Shown piece by piece: positions 8,749 to 17,240 of a DNA stretch of 37,633 bases. Position numbers and translations under genes: made by a program. Position 1 is the stretch's first letter, and every line of letters starts with the position of its first letter. The notes below the pieces were generated by a model. The model had not been told where the DNA came from and ran no database searches. It worked only from the letters and a program-made list of their open reading frames with translations. Origin of the DNA: CAZDRI01 sp964508055 (lineage in GTDB: Bacteria > Pseudomonadota > Gammaproteobacteria > PS1 > Pseudothioglobaceae); contig CAZDRI010000015.1 of assembly GCA_964508055.1 (NCBI GenBank), positions 1-37,633 of the forward strand, read 5' to 3'.

Positions 8749-9759
8749 TTATTTATTAGCAGCATTTGCAAATTCAAAAGCATCTGCATGAAAATCCTTA
8801 ATATCAAGTTTATAGTCAATTAATAACTCAGATGCAGCATTAACCATAATAGGTGCACCACAGGCATACACTTCAAATTTTGATAAATCTTTAAAATCTT
8901 CAATAACTGCATCTTGAACAAAACCTTTTTTACCTTCCCAATCAGTATCAGGGTTAGCTAATACTTTATTAAATATTATGTTGTTATAATTTTTACTCCA
9001 TGTTTCTGCTAAGTTAGAGTATATATCTGCTTTTTTATCCCCACCCCAATAAAGGTATATTTTTCTATCACTTTTCTTTTCAATTAAATGTTCAATAATA
9101 GCTTTAATAGGAGCAAACCCAGTTCCAGTAGCAAGCAATATTATTGGTTTTTGACTATCTTCATTTAAATAAAAACTACCTTTAGGACCTTCTATTTCTA
9201 ACATATCGTTAATTTTTAAATTATTAAATACATAATTAGTAAATTTTCCATCTTCTACCAGTTTTATGTGTAATTCAATAATATTATCTAATTTTGGGGT
9301 ATTAGCTATAGAAAAAGACCTAGGTTCAAAATCAGGATGAATAACATCAATATATTGTCCTGGTAAAAATTGCATAGTAACCATAGATTTAGGGTTTAGA
9401 AATAGTTGGATAACATCATTATTTAGATAATTTATCTCTTTTACAACTACTGGGTATTTTTCTACTTTTATATCTGTTGCTGTTTCAACTTCGTGAACAT
9501 TAAGTTTTATATCAGTTAAAGCCATACATTGACATAATAAAGCCATATTATCTTTAACATCATCAGCAGTTAATATTTCTGGTATGTCATTTATATATTT
9601 AAATTCACCTTCCACAATTTGAGCTTTGCATTGTCCGCAAAAGCCTTGCTGACAGCCATAAGGAAAATTGACTCCATTATTTAATGCAGCATCTAAAACT
9701 ATCTGATTATCTTCGGTATTAAAAAAATGACCAGTTATCATATTTGAAACTTTGTGCAT
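8749..9759 (-). CDS. 2Fe-2S ferredoxin/FAD/NAD(P)H oxidoreductase
   Basis: The protein combines an N-terminal plant-type 2Fe-2S domain with a ferredoxin-NADP reductase module, so it should pass electrons between NAD(P)H, FAD and the cluster. Cluster ligands are Cys36, Cys41 and Cys44 (YGCQQGFCGQCK) and Cys76 (LLCQC). The FAD motif is RSFSIANTP, and the nucleotide domain carries GTGFAPIKAIIEHL and YACGAPIMV. I chose the ATG at 9759 (336 aa) because a longer frame begins with TTG and adds nine residues outside the domain. Relatives are annotated as CDP-6-deoxyglucoseen reductase or flavin reductase, and the true acceptor cannot be told from sequence. It heads the leftward set with bolA and mltD and diverges from miaA across 64 bp. 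Confidence 0.85.
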   Translation of the reverse strand: MHKVSNMITGHFFNTEDNQIVLDAALNNGVNFPYGCQQGFCGQCKAQIVEGEFKYINDIPEILTADDVKDNMALLCQCMALTDIKLNVHEVETATDIKVEKYPVVVKEINYLNNDVIQLFLNPKSMVTMQFLPGQYIDVIHPDFEPRSFSIANTPKLDNIIELHIKLVEDGKFTNYVFNNLKINDMLEIEGPKGSFYLNEDSQKPIILLATGTGFAPIKAIIEHLIEKKSDRKIYLYWGGDKKADIYSNLAETWSKNYNNIIFNKVLANPDTDWEGKKGFVQDAVIEDFKDLSKFEVYACGAPIMVNAASELLIDYKLDIKDFHADAFEFANAANK

Positions 9760-9823
9760 AAAGTATTTAAATATTGTAAAAAGCAAAATATTATATCAAC
9801 TTTTATTAAAATATTATTTAGCT

Positions 9824-10771
9824 ATGAACAATATAATTTTTTTAATGGGTGCAACTGCATCAGGTAAGACAGAATTAGCAATAGAGATTTATAAAAATTT
9901 TAAAGTTGATTTAATTAGCGTAGATTCTACTCAGATATATAAAGGTATGGATATAGGCTCAGCCAAGCCAAATAAAGACACACTTAAAAAATATCCGCAT
10001 AAATTAATAAATATTTGTGACCCTAGCGAATATTATTCAGCACATAATTTTTGCAATGATGCTAAAAAAGCTATTGAAGAAAGTTTTAAGAATAATAAAA
10101 CTCCATTATTAGTTGGGGGGACTTCTTTTTATTTTAGAGCTTTGGAATATGGTTTATCAGATATGCCAAGAGCACAAAGTCATATTAGAGATAAGTTATT
10201 AAAAGATTTAAAAAATAAAGGTATTAATGCCTTACATAAAGATTTAGCAAAGATTGATATAAAAGCAAGTGAGAAAATCCATAAAAATGATACTCAAAGA
10301 ATTTTAAGAGCTTTAGAAGTGTATTTGATTAGTGGTATTACTCTCACAGATTTGCAAAAAAATAAAGCTAAAAATAAAATCAAATATCCTGTAAAAAAAA
10401 TAATCCTTATGCCTAAAAGAAGTATAGCTCATAAAATAATTGAAAAAAGATTTTTAAACATGCTTGATAATGGGCTCATTGCTGAAGTAGAAAGATTATA
10501 CAAAAGAGATGATTTAAATAAAGACTTGCCAGCAATGCGCTCTATTGGCTATAGACAAGTATGGCAATATTTAGATGGTGAATATAGCTATGATGAAATG
10601 ATAGAAAAAGCAATAATAGCAACTAGACAATTATTTAAGCGCCAATCTACTTGGCTGCGGTCTGAAAAAAATGCTTATGTTGTAGAAGACTATGATTTAG
10701 AAAAAATTTTAACTTATCTTAAAGATTTATTGATTGCAGATTATCAACAAAATAACCAATTAAATTATTAG
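9824..10771 (+). CDS. miaA: tRNA dimethylallyltransferase MiaA
   Basis: MiaA adds a dimethylallyl group to A37 of tRNAs that read UNN codons, stabilising codon-anticodon pairing. The P-loop GATASGKT is at residues 9-16, followed by DLISVDSTQIYKGMDIGSAKP, the VGGTSFYFRAL segment, and LPAMRSIGYRQVWQYL. With the ATG at 9824 the protein has 315 residues, normal for the family, and the P-loop sits where expected. An upstream in-frame ATG at 9752 would add 24 residues unlike the family and overlap the divergent gene. The 3' end overlaps the convergent amidotransferase gene by 53 bp. Confidence 0.95.
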   Translation: MNNIIFLMGATASGKTELAIEIYKNFKVDLISVDSTQIYKGMDIGSAKPNKDTLKKYPHKLINICDPSEYYSAHNFCNDAKKAIEESFKNNKTPLLVGGTSFYFRALEYGLSDMPRAQSHIRDKLLKDLKNKGINALHKDLAKIDIKASEKIHKNDTQRILRALEVYLISGITLTDLQKNKAKNKIKYPVKKIILMPKRSIAHKIIEKRFLNMLDNGLIAEVERLYKRDDLNKDLPAMRSIGYRQVWQYLDGEYSYDEMIEKAIIATRQLFKRQSTWLRSEKNAYVVEDYDLEKILTYLKDLLIADYQQNNQLNY

Positions 10772-11462
10772 CTTCAGGAGTTTCACCTGCTTGAGACATT
10801 AGCTCGTTAAAATGTTCTAAATCATCTGTGTAATCATCTCTACAAGCCCCTAGCCTTAATTTAAAAGTTTCAGGGTTGAGTTCTGGGTGAAATTGAGTAG
10901 CCCAAATATTTTTATTATTTATTTTATAAGCATGCACACATCTAGCTGTTTTTGCTAGAATTGTAAAATCTTTTGGTAGTTTGTGCACTTCTACCTTATG
11001 ACCTACTACAGCTTTAAAAACTTTTGGTAAATGTTTAAAAATATTATCTTTACTAGCACTATCACAAGTATAAATATCCAAAGTGCCAAGCTCAAAATCA
11101 TCTTCATTTTTTAACATTTTTTTAGTTTTGCTTTTAGTTGCATAAGCAATGAATTGAAATCCAAAACATGAAGCAAAAATAGGCTTGTTTATTGCTATTA
11201 AATGTTGGACTAAATCAGTCATTGATTTTAAAAAAGGGTGGTGGGCATCTTCTGTTATATGAACTACTGATGAGCCACCTATAAAAATTCCATCATATTT
11301 ATCAGCTACATTTTTATCAAATACTGGAGTATCAAATACATTTAATATATCTATTTGTGATTTATCAATTCTGCCATAATTAGCAAAACTCATAACTTCT
11401 TCTCGCCTAGTTTGGGCTTCGTCTCGTATTTGAATTAATAAGAATTTAAAATTCTCTCTCAT
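10719..11462 (-). CDS. Class I glutamine amidotransferase (GMP-synthase-like)
   Basis: This 247-residue protein is a stand-alone class I GATase domain. The nucleophile is Cys99 in ASCFGFQF, and the partner residues are His192 and Glu194 in ATQFHPEL. Such proteins hydrolyse glutamine or related gamma-glutamyl compounds, and several are annotated as GMP-synthase-like without carrying the ATP-pyrophosphatase half. The substrate is unknown. It lies alone on the minus strand and its C-terminal codons overlap the end of miaA by 53 bp. The 153-bp gap upstream should hold its promoter. Confidence 0.85.
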   Translation of the reverse strand: MRENFKFLLIQIRDEAQTRREEVMSFANYGRIDKSQIDILNVFDTPVFDKNVADKYDGIFIGGSSVVHITEDAHHPFLKSMTDLVQHLIAINKPIFASCFGFQFIAYATKSKTKKMLKNEDDFELGTLDIYTCDSASKDNIFKHLPKVFKAVVGHKVEVHKLPKDFTILAKTARCVHAYKINNKNIWATQFHPELNPETFKLRLGACRDDYTDDLEHFNELMSQAGETPEANNLIGYFVDNLQSINL

Positions 11463-11615
11463 AATGTTTTAAAGTTTAAATAAAATAGCTAAATTTTAAA
11501 TTATTTCTAAAATTTTATTTAAAGAAAAGATTTTATAATTTATTAAGCTAAATTACAAAGCGCTGTAAAAAATCATCCTCTCAAGCTTCATAGCCAATTT
11601 AGTTTTGTAATAATT

Positions 11616-14033
11616 TTATTTTTTCTTTAATAGTGCTGAATTAGCAATTACAATTATTGAGCTAATAGGCATAGCAATTGCTGCAAATAGCGGCGTTACT
11701 TTTGCCATCATCGCTAAAGGAATCATAATAATATTGTAAAAAAATGCAAAAGTTATATTTTGATAAATTGTTTTTTTAGTATTTCTTGCTAGTTTAATAA
11801 CATCAGCTATTGGCTTTATTTTTTGTTGTAATATTATTATATCTGCAGATTGCAAAGATATATCTGCTGCACTACTCATAGCAATACCAACATCAGCCTG
11901 AGTAAGTGCTGGAGCATCATTAATGCCATCTCCTACCATTACAACTTTATCCTCTTTTTGTAATTTTTTTATTTCTCTAACTTTTTCATGAGGAAGTAAA
12001 TCAGCCTTAATTTCAATATTAGTTAAATCTTTGGTGATTTCTCTTGCTATATTTTCTCTATCGCCTGTTAGCATAAGTATTTTTTTACCTATTGCTTGTA
12101 AATTTTTAACATACTCTATAGCATCATCTTTTAGAGCATCATTAAAAGTTATGACTCCTAAAATATTATCTTCATCTGCACAGCATATATATGTTTGAGA
12201 TTTTTTATCTAAGTCTTTAAATAAATCTAACCAATAGTTATTTCTTTTTATATTGTTTTTTTCAAGCCAATTTAAATTACCAATAAAAAACTTAGTATTA
12301 TCAATAATTGCACTCATCCCTAAGCCCGGTTTTATTTTAAGATTATCAACTTTATTTATTAGTTTAATACCGTTCTTAAAGGCGTAATTAATTATAGATT
12401 TACCAATTAAATGCTCAGAATATGTTTCAATAGATGCAGTGATTTGTAGTAATTTATCTTTCTCTATTTTGCTATAAACTTTATTAACAGTTAATTTTCC
12501 TTGAGTTAAAGTACCTGTCTTATCAAACACTATGGTTTTAGTATTATTTAATAACTCTAATGCTTGTGGGTTTTTTATTAGTATATTATCCTTAGCTGCC
12601 CTTGTAGCAGCTATAGCAATACTCATAGGAGTTGCTAAACCTAAAGCACAAGGACAGGTTATAATCAGCACAGCTGTTGCTGTAAGTAATGCTAGGTCAA
12701 AACTCACTTGATACCAATAAACAAAAGCAATTAGGGCAAAACTTAAAGTAGAAAATACAAAATAAGGCACTACCTTATCAACAATACGACTTATTTTGCC
12801 TTTCTTTAATTTAGTATCTTCTACTAATCTTACAATTTGACTTAAAGTGGATTTATTTACTGTTTTTTCTACTTTAACTACTAATGCTCCAACTTTATTT
12901 AAAGTTCCTGCATAAACTTTACTGCCTTTTGATTTTTTTACTGGTTTTGCTTCTCCAGTTAATAATGATTCGTCTATTTCAGCATCACCTTTTATTACCT
13001 CAGCATCTAAAGGTATTTTTTCTCCTGATTTTATAATAAGAATATCATCTATTTTTACTGTGTTTACAGGGACAATTTTTTCTTTATTATCTATTAATAA
13101 CTTTGCTATTTTGGGTTGCATTTGTTGGAGATTATGACTTGATGTAATTGCAGACTTTTTTGATAATGATTCTAAATATCTACCTACTGATATTACAAAA
13201 ATAAAATTCACCACAGTATCAAAATAAATATCTCCCTTTACATTATCAGTTATCAATATGTAACTAGAATAAAAATATGTAGTAATAGCCCCAATACTGA
13301 TTGGCAGGTCCATATTCATTGTTAAATTTTTAAGTCCAATATATGCATTTCTTAAAAATGGAAAACCAGAATAAAATAGCGTAGGTGTTGCTAGAAAAAA
13401 TCCAAGCCAATAAAAAAAGTCTTGATATTTACTATCCTCTGCACCACTATATAAAGCAACTGATACCCATAATAAATTCATCATTGTAAATGCTGCAAAA
13501 GCTATGCGATATAGCGCTTTTCTATTTTGTGATTTAATAGCTATTTCTTTTTTACTTTCCTCATAAGGGGTGGATACATAACCAATATTTGCTAATTTAA
13601 CAATGATTTCAGAGAGCTTTGTTTTTTCATCTTGCCAACTTATTTTTATCCTTTTATCAGTTAGATTTACTCTTACCAATAAAACTCCATCTATTTGATT
13701 TATGATTTTTTCTATCAGCCAAACACAAGCAGCACAGTGTATTGTCTCACTAAATAAAGTCATAGTTTTTATACCTTTGTTGTTTTCTTCTAAATATAAG
13801 TTTTGAAACTCTATCAAGTCATATACTTCTAAAGGATATTCTAAATCTAATTTTGGAGTTAAGTATGTGCTTTCTTGCTTAGAGTAAAAATTACTAAATC
13901 CACTATCAAATATAGTGTTACAAATATTTGCACAACCCATGCAACAAAAAGTTTTTTTCTCATTATTGATTTCAAAAACAACTTTATTTTGTTTGGTAAT
14001 AGCCAAGCCACAATGAAAACAGTTTTTATTCAT
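11616..14033 (-). CDS. Copper-translocating P1B-type ATPase, CcoI/FixI-like
   Basis: An 805-residue heavy-metal P-type ATPase. The N-terminal cysteine-rich domain (NCFHCG, then FCCMGCANIC, residues 3-40) is the metal-binding domain typical of CcoI/FixI pumps. It is followed by an HMA domain with CAAC at 100-103, the membrane CPC motif at 460-462, DKTGT at Asp504, and GDGINDAP. CcoI-type ATPases export copper for assembly of cbb3 cytochrome oxidase. The usual ccoNOP or ccoGHS neighbours are absent here, so the role rests on domain layout alone. It diverges from a GNAT gene across a 152-bp AT-rich region. Confidence 0.87.
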   Translation of the reverse strand: MNKNCFHCGLAITKQNKVVFEINNEKKTFCCMGCANICNTIFDSGFSNFYSKQESTYLTPKLDLEYPLEVYDLIEFQNLYLEENNKGIKTMTLFSETIHCAACVWLIEKIINQIDGVLLVRVNLTDKRIKISWQDEKTKLSEIIVKLANIGYVSTPYEESKKEIAIKSQNRKALYRIAFAAFTMMNLLWVSVALYSGAEDSKYQDFFYWLGFFLATPTLFYSGFPFLRNAYIGLKNLTMNMDLPISIGAITTYFYSSYILITDNVKGDIYFDTVVNFIFVISVGRYLESLSKKSAITSSHNLQQMQPKIAKLLIDNKEKIVPVNTVKIDDILIIKSGEKIPLDAEVIKGDAEIDESLLTGEAKPVKKSKGSKVYAGTLNKVGALVVKVEKTVNKSTLSQIVRLVEDTKLKKGKISRIVDKVVPYFVFSTLSFALIAFVYWYQVSFDLALLTATAVLIITCPCALGLATPMSIAIAATRAAKDNILIKNPQALELLNNTKTIVFDKTGTLTQGKLTVNKVYSKIEKDKLLQITASIETYSEHLIGKSIINYAFKNGIKLINKVDNLKIKPGLGMSAIIDNTKFFIGNLNWLEKNNIKRNNYWLDLFKDLDKKSQTYICCADEDNILGVITFNDALKDDAIEYVKNLQAIGKKILMLTGDRENIAREITKDLTNIEIKADLLPHEKVREIKKLQKEDKVVMVGDGINDAPALTQADVGIAMSSAADISLQSADIIILQQKIKPIADVIKLARNTKKTIYQNITFAFFYNIIMIPLAMMAKVTPLFAAIAMPISSIIVIANSALLKKK

Positions 14034-14185
14034 AGATGATAAAATTTGACTATAAAAAAATCACTGTATTAAATAATAAATAAAAAAAGTTAAAAAATAT
14101 TAATTTTTTCAATTTTCTCCTGTTAGTTATCCAATGCAGTGGTTTTGTAAAAGTTATTTATTTTAAAATATTAAAGGGTAAAAAA

Positions 14186-14677
14186 ATGGTTAATTTGCAA
14201 ATAAGAAAAGCTAACATTAATGATGCTAAATTAATATTGAAATTTATTAAACATTTAGCTATATATGAAAAAGCAGAAGATGAAGTTATTGCTGATGTAG
14301 CGGCAATTAAAAACACTGTATTTAAAGAAAATTCAAATGTAAGTTCTATAATTTGTATGTTAGATGATAAACCTATAGGGTTTGCAGTTTACTTTTATAA
14401 TTACTCAACTTGGCTAGCTAAAAAAGGTATATACATTGAAGACATTTTTGTTCTTCCAAAATACAGAAAGCTTGGTGCAGGTAAGAAAATATTAAAATAT
14501 ATTGCTAAACTTGCATATGATAATGGTTATGAACGAATTGAATGGAGTGTGCTTGATTGGAATAAAAAAGCTATTAACTTTTATGAATCTATAGGTGCAA
14601 AACCACAAAGTGAATGGATAACTTATCGTATGGATAAAAAAACCATTAAAGAATTTAGCAGCAATTCAAGGATATAA
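14186..14677 (+). CDS. GNAT N-acetyltransferase, diamine acetyltransferase-like
   Basis: This 163-residue GNAT protein reads like the SAT/thialysine branch. It has IRKANINDAKLILKFIKHLA at the N terminus, GFAVYFYNYSTWLAKKGIYI in the middle, the acetyl-CoA loop YRKLGAGKKILK, and VLDWNKKAINFYESIGA in the last third. These enzymes acetylate polyamines or lysine-like amines. An AAAGGG Shine-Dalgarno sequence precedes the ATG. arsC begins 2 bp after the stop, so the two are co-transcribed, although no functional link between them is evident. Confidence 0.85.
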   Translation: MVNLQIRKANINDAKLILKFIKHLAIYEKAEDEVIADVAAIKNTVFKENSNVSSIICMLDDKPIGFAVYFYNYSTWLAKKGIYIEDIFVLPKYRKLGAGKKILKYIAKLAYDNGYERIEWSVLDWNKKAINFYESIGAKPQSEWITYRMDKKTIKEFSSNSRI

Positions 14678-14679
14678 AA

Positions 14680-15024
14680 ATGAAAATTTATCATAACAAT
14701 AGATGTTCTAAAAGTAGAGCTACTTTAGAAATATTAAAAAATAAAGGTGTTAGTCTAAAAATTATTAACTATCTTAAAACACCTCCAAGCAAAGATGAAC
14801 TTAAAAATATTTTAAAATTATTAAATAAATTTCCAACTGAAATAATAAGGTTTAATGAATCAATTGCTAAAAAATTAAATATAAGTAAAGCAGATGTTAG
14901 AGATATTGATGAATGGTTAGATATTTTAATTAAAAACCCAATATTAATAGAAAGACCTATTGTTGTTCATAATAGTAAAGCTGTAATTGGTAGGCCACCT
15001 GAAAGGGTTTTAACATTATTTTAA
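14680..15024 (+). CDS. arsC: Glutaredoxin-type arsenate reductase ArsC
   Basis: The 114-residue thioredoxin-fold protein has the ArsC signature: YHNNRCSKSRATLEIL with catalytic Cys9, LKTPPSKDEL, and the C-terminal pair ILIERPIVV and IGRPPERVL. ArsC uses glutathione and glutaredoxin to reduce arsenate to arsenite, which must then be exported. No efflux pump is adjacent, but an ACR3 arsenite permease occurs about 13 kb away in the integron-like island. An AAGGA Shine-Dalgarno sequence overlaps the end of the upstream GNAT gene. Confidence 0.9.
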   Translation: MKIYHNNRCSKSRATLEILKNKGVSLKIINYLKTPPSKDELKNILKLLNKFPTEIIRFNESIAKKLNISKADVRDIDEWLDILIKNPILIERPIVVHNSKAVIGRPPERVLTLF

Positions 15025-15046
15025 GAAAATATTTTTTAAAAAATAA

Positions 15047-15417
15047 ACATTTTTAAAAATTAAAAATACCTCAAAAAAAACACCTAAAAAACCTAGTGAT
15101 AGGAATAATAGTGTTTTTCCAAAAACTACTGGCAATTTAGCAAGTAAAAATAAACAAGGTTAAAATATCCTTAAAGGCATATTGGATATTAAAAACAAAA
15201 AGACAAGATTAAATTGTTTTGGAGGTAAAGATATTTTTGATAATAATACTGGCAGAGGTGTTAGATATGATATTAAGAAAATTGATTTATCTATTTTAGA
15301 AGAAACAATAGATTAGCTAAAAAAGAGTTGCTTGTAAAAAAAAATGCTTTATGGACTGCACCTTTTATAATAAATGTACTAGATTTTAGACTTTGGTTTG
15401 AGACCATAAGCAAGTAA
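15047..15417 (+). pseudogene. Decayed gene of unknown function
   Basis: The 409-bp gap between arsC and the amidohydrolase is not empty. A frame opening after a stop at 15044 reads about 38 codons, hits TAA at 15161-15163, and continues in the same frame through KTRLNCFGGKDIFDNN and GRGVRYDIKKID to TAG at 15314. Moving one frame over at about 15310, it resumes with RLAKKELLVKKNALWTAPF and ends at TAA 15415-15417. The protein-like composition on both sides of the nonsense codon and the frameshift suggests a recently inactivated gene. I do not recognise the family. Confidence 0.55.
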
Positions 15418-15433
15418 TTATTAGCAAAATGCT

Positions 15434-16285
15434 TTACAAGTTAGTAGTTGATGGTATTAACCAAGAAGGCACATTAGCAAATTCTATTTTTTGATTTTGA
15501 AACCAGAGTTCTCCCCACTTAATACAATCTGCATAAGTTTGTCCTTTTTCATGTTGGGTCCAAGGCCAATCACTACCCCAAATTAACCGTTTAGCTCCAA
15601 TAATATTAAAAAGTTGCTTTGCAAGAAAATCGCATTTTTTTGCTGCTTGTTGAACTGGAATTTTGGGATAAACACGATAAGGTGCTGATAATTTAACACA
15701 TATAGTTTCATATTTAATAATATCTAAAAAATGATAATTTTCATATTGAAAATTATTAACCGCATCCGGCAGACCAAAGTGGTCTATAACTATACGACTA
15801 TTAGTTTTTATTAGTTCAGAAATTATCTGCTGCAGACGGCTTCCTTCAATATGCACTTCAACATACCAACCTATATCTTCTACACATTGTAAAAATGTTT
15901 GCCATTTTTTCTCATGTAACTTTGGCAGTTCTCTAACAATTAAGTTTAATCTAATGCCTGTTATGCCTGATTTTTTTAACTTTAGCATTTCTTGTTTTGA
16001 TGAAGAAGGGTCCAACACAGCTACCCCTTTAATAAGAAGATTTGGTTCAAGCAATTTAGCTTCTTTAATAGTCCTTATAAGATAATCATTATTAGTGCCT
16101 AAAAAGCTCGGCTGGATTAGAAAACAGCCATTTAATTTATTTTGTTTAAGATGTTTAAAGTATTCTTGAGGCAGAGCATCAAATTTAGGAGTGTAACGAC
16201 GATTTTGCTGCATAGGTAATGACTTCAGAAAGATATGAGCATGGCCGTCTATTTTAATTTGTTTTTTTTTGAATGTTTGTTTCAT
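15434..16285 (-). CDS. Amidohydrolase-2 family metal-dependent hydrolase
   Basis: A 283-residue TIM-barrel hydrolase. Metal ligands and motifs follow the amidohydrolase-2 pattern: GHAHIF (His15, His17), GIRLNLI, VHIEGSRL, IVIDHFGLPD, and IWGSDWPWTQHE with the conserved Asp. Relatives include 2-pyrone-4,6-dicarboxylate lactonase and other lactone or decarboxylating hydrolases. It diverges from a GntR regulator and a TRAP transporter, so it probably acts on the imported carboxylate or a derivative of it. The exact substrate cannot be read from sequence. Confidence 0.85.
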   Translation of the reverse strand: MKQTFKKKQIKIDGHAHIFLKSLPMQQNRRYTPKFDALPQEYFKHLKQNKLNGCFLIQPSFLGTNNDYLIRTIKEAKLLEPNLLIKGVAVLDPSSSKQEMLKLKKSGITGIRLNLIVRELPKLHEKKWQTFLQCVEDIGWYVEVHIEGSRLQQIISELIKTNSRIVIDHFGLPDAVNNFQYENYHFLDIIKYETICVKLSAPYRVYPKIPVQQAAKKCDFLAKQLFNIIGAKRLIWGSDWPWTQHEKGQTYADCIKWGELWFQNQKIEFANVPSWLIPSTTNL

Positions 16286-16402
16286 ATTTAAAAAAAGATA
16301 TACAGATTTTTTTATAAATTAATTATTACTTTTTCTTACTAAATAAAACTCTAATATAAAACTGTTTTAAGCTAATAACAAATTGTAAATTTACCTGTTT
16401 CC

Positions 16403-16432
16403 TTGACACATATAGAACTCTATAGCTATAAT
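16403..16432 (+). promoter_or_regulatory. Strong promoter with embedded palindromic operator upstream of the GntR gene
   Basis: A consensus -35 TTGACA (16403-16408) is spaced 18 bp from a consensus -10 TATAAT (16427-16432), in a region where such matches are rare. The spacer contains the inverted repeat TATAGA-AC-TCTATA (16411-16424) followed by the palindrome TATAGCTATA (16421-16430). A repressor bound there would block RNA polymerase, so this is a good candidate GntR/HutC operator for autoregulation and control of the TRAP genes. It lies in the 194-bp gap to the divergent amidohydrolase and could control both sides. Confidence 0.65.
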
Positions 16433-16479
16433 TATACATATTGCTATATAAAAAATATATCTAAAAGGCTAAACTTTTT

Positions 16480-17223
16480 ATGCTTGAATTTGAATACCAT
16501 CTATCTGGAGATAACAGATTACCCTTGTATCAGCAACTTGTTGATTCAATAAAAACTTCCATGATTAAACAGCAATGGCGACCAGGAGACCGACTATTAG
16601 GGGAAAAAAAACTTGCCGCTAATTATAAAGTGTCTGTTGGAACTTTACGCCAGGCAATATCTCAGCTAATAGATGAAAATCTTTTAGAAAGACGACATGG
16701 ATTAGGGACTTATGTTAGAAGACCTACATTTGATAACTCCTTATTTCGTTTTTTTCGTTTTGAAACCAAAGATGGTGTGCGTCAAATACCAGAAAGTAAA
16801 ATTCTTTCTCGTAAAGTCATTGAAGCATCTCAAGAAGTTGCAAATATTCTAAATATTGAGCCTAAGGCTTATGTCATTTTTATGAATCGCCTGCGTTTAT
16901 ATAATGGTAAGCCGATGCTAGCAGAAGAAATCTGGTTGGATTATTCTATTTTCAAAGGATTTGAAGATATGGATGAAAAAAAGATTGGTCCCCTACTTTA
17001 TCCAATCTACGATACTTATTTTGGACAGTTTGTATGTTGCGCTAAAGAAAGTTTAAAAATTGAAGCTATTGATACCGATTACGCCAAGATGTTGCAAATA
17101 AAACCCAACTTAGCAGTCATTTTAATAGAACGAAAGGCCACTGGATTTGATGGTAAGCCAATAGAATGGCGTCGTTCTCGTGGCATTGCAGACTATTTTA
17201 ATTACAAAATAGAAATTCACTAA
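16480..17223 (+). CDS. GntR/HutC-family transcriptional regulator
   Basis: A 247-residue regulator with an N-terminal winged helix-turn-helix (about 10-78: LPLYQQLVDSI, KKLAANYKVSVGTLRQAI, ERRHGLGTYV) and a C-terminal UTRA ligand-binding domain (about 95-240, ending in EWRRSRGIADYFNYKIEI). HutC-type regulators usually repress uptake or catabolic genes and release DNA on binding a small molecule. The gene sits 17 bp upstream of the TRAP substrate-binding gene and diverges from the amidohydrolase, which points to control of this module. Confidence 0.9.
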   Translation: MLEFEYHLSGDNRLPLYQQLVDSIKTSMIKQQWRPGDRLLGEKKLAANYKVSVGTLRQAISQLIDENLLERRHGLGTYVRRPTFDNSLFRFFRFETKDGVRQIPESKILSRKVIEASQEVANILNIEPKAYVIFMNRLRLYNGKPMLAEEIWLDYSIFKGFEDMDEKKIGPLLYPIYDTYFGQFVCCAKESLKIEAIDTDYAKMLQIKPNLAVILIERKATGFDGKPIEWRRSRGIADYFNYKIEIH

Positions 17224-17240
17224 TTTATAGGAGAAATAAT

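Noticed and set aside
9760..9786. Upstream TTG start for the ferredoxin-reductase gene
   Set aside because: It adds nine residues unlike the family; ATG 9759 fits the domain boundary better.
9752..9823. Upstream ATG for miaA
   Set aside because: It would place 24 extra residues before the P-loop and overlap the divergent gene; ATG 9824 matches the family start.
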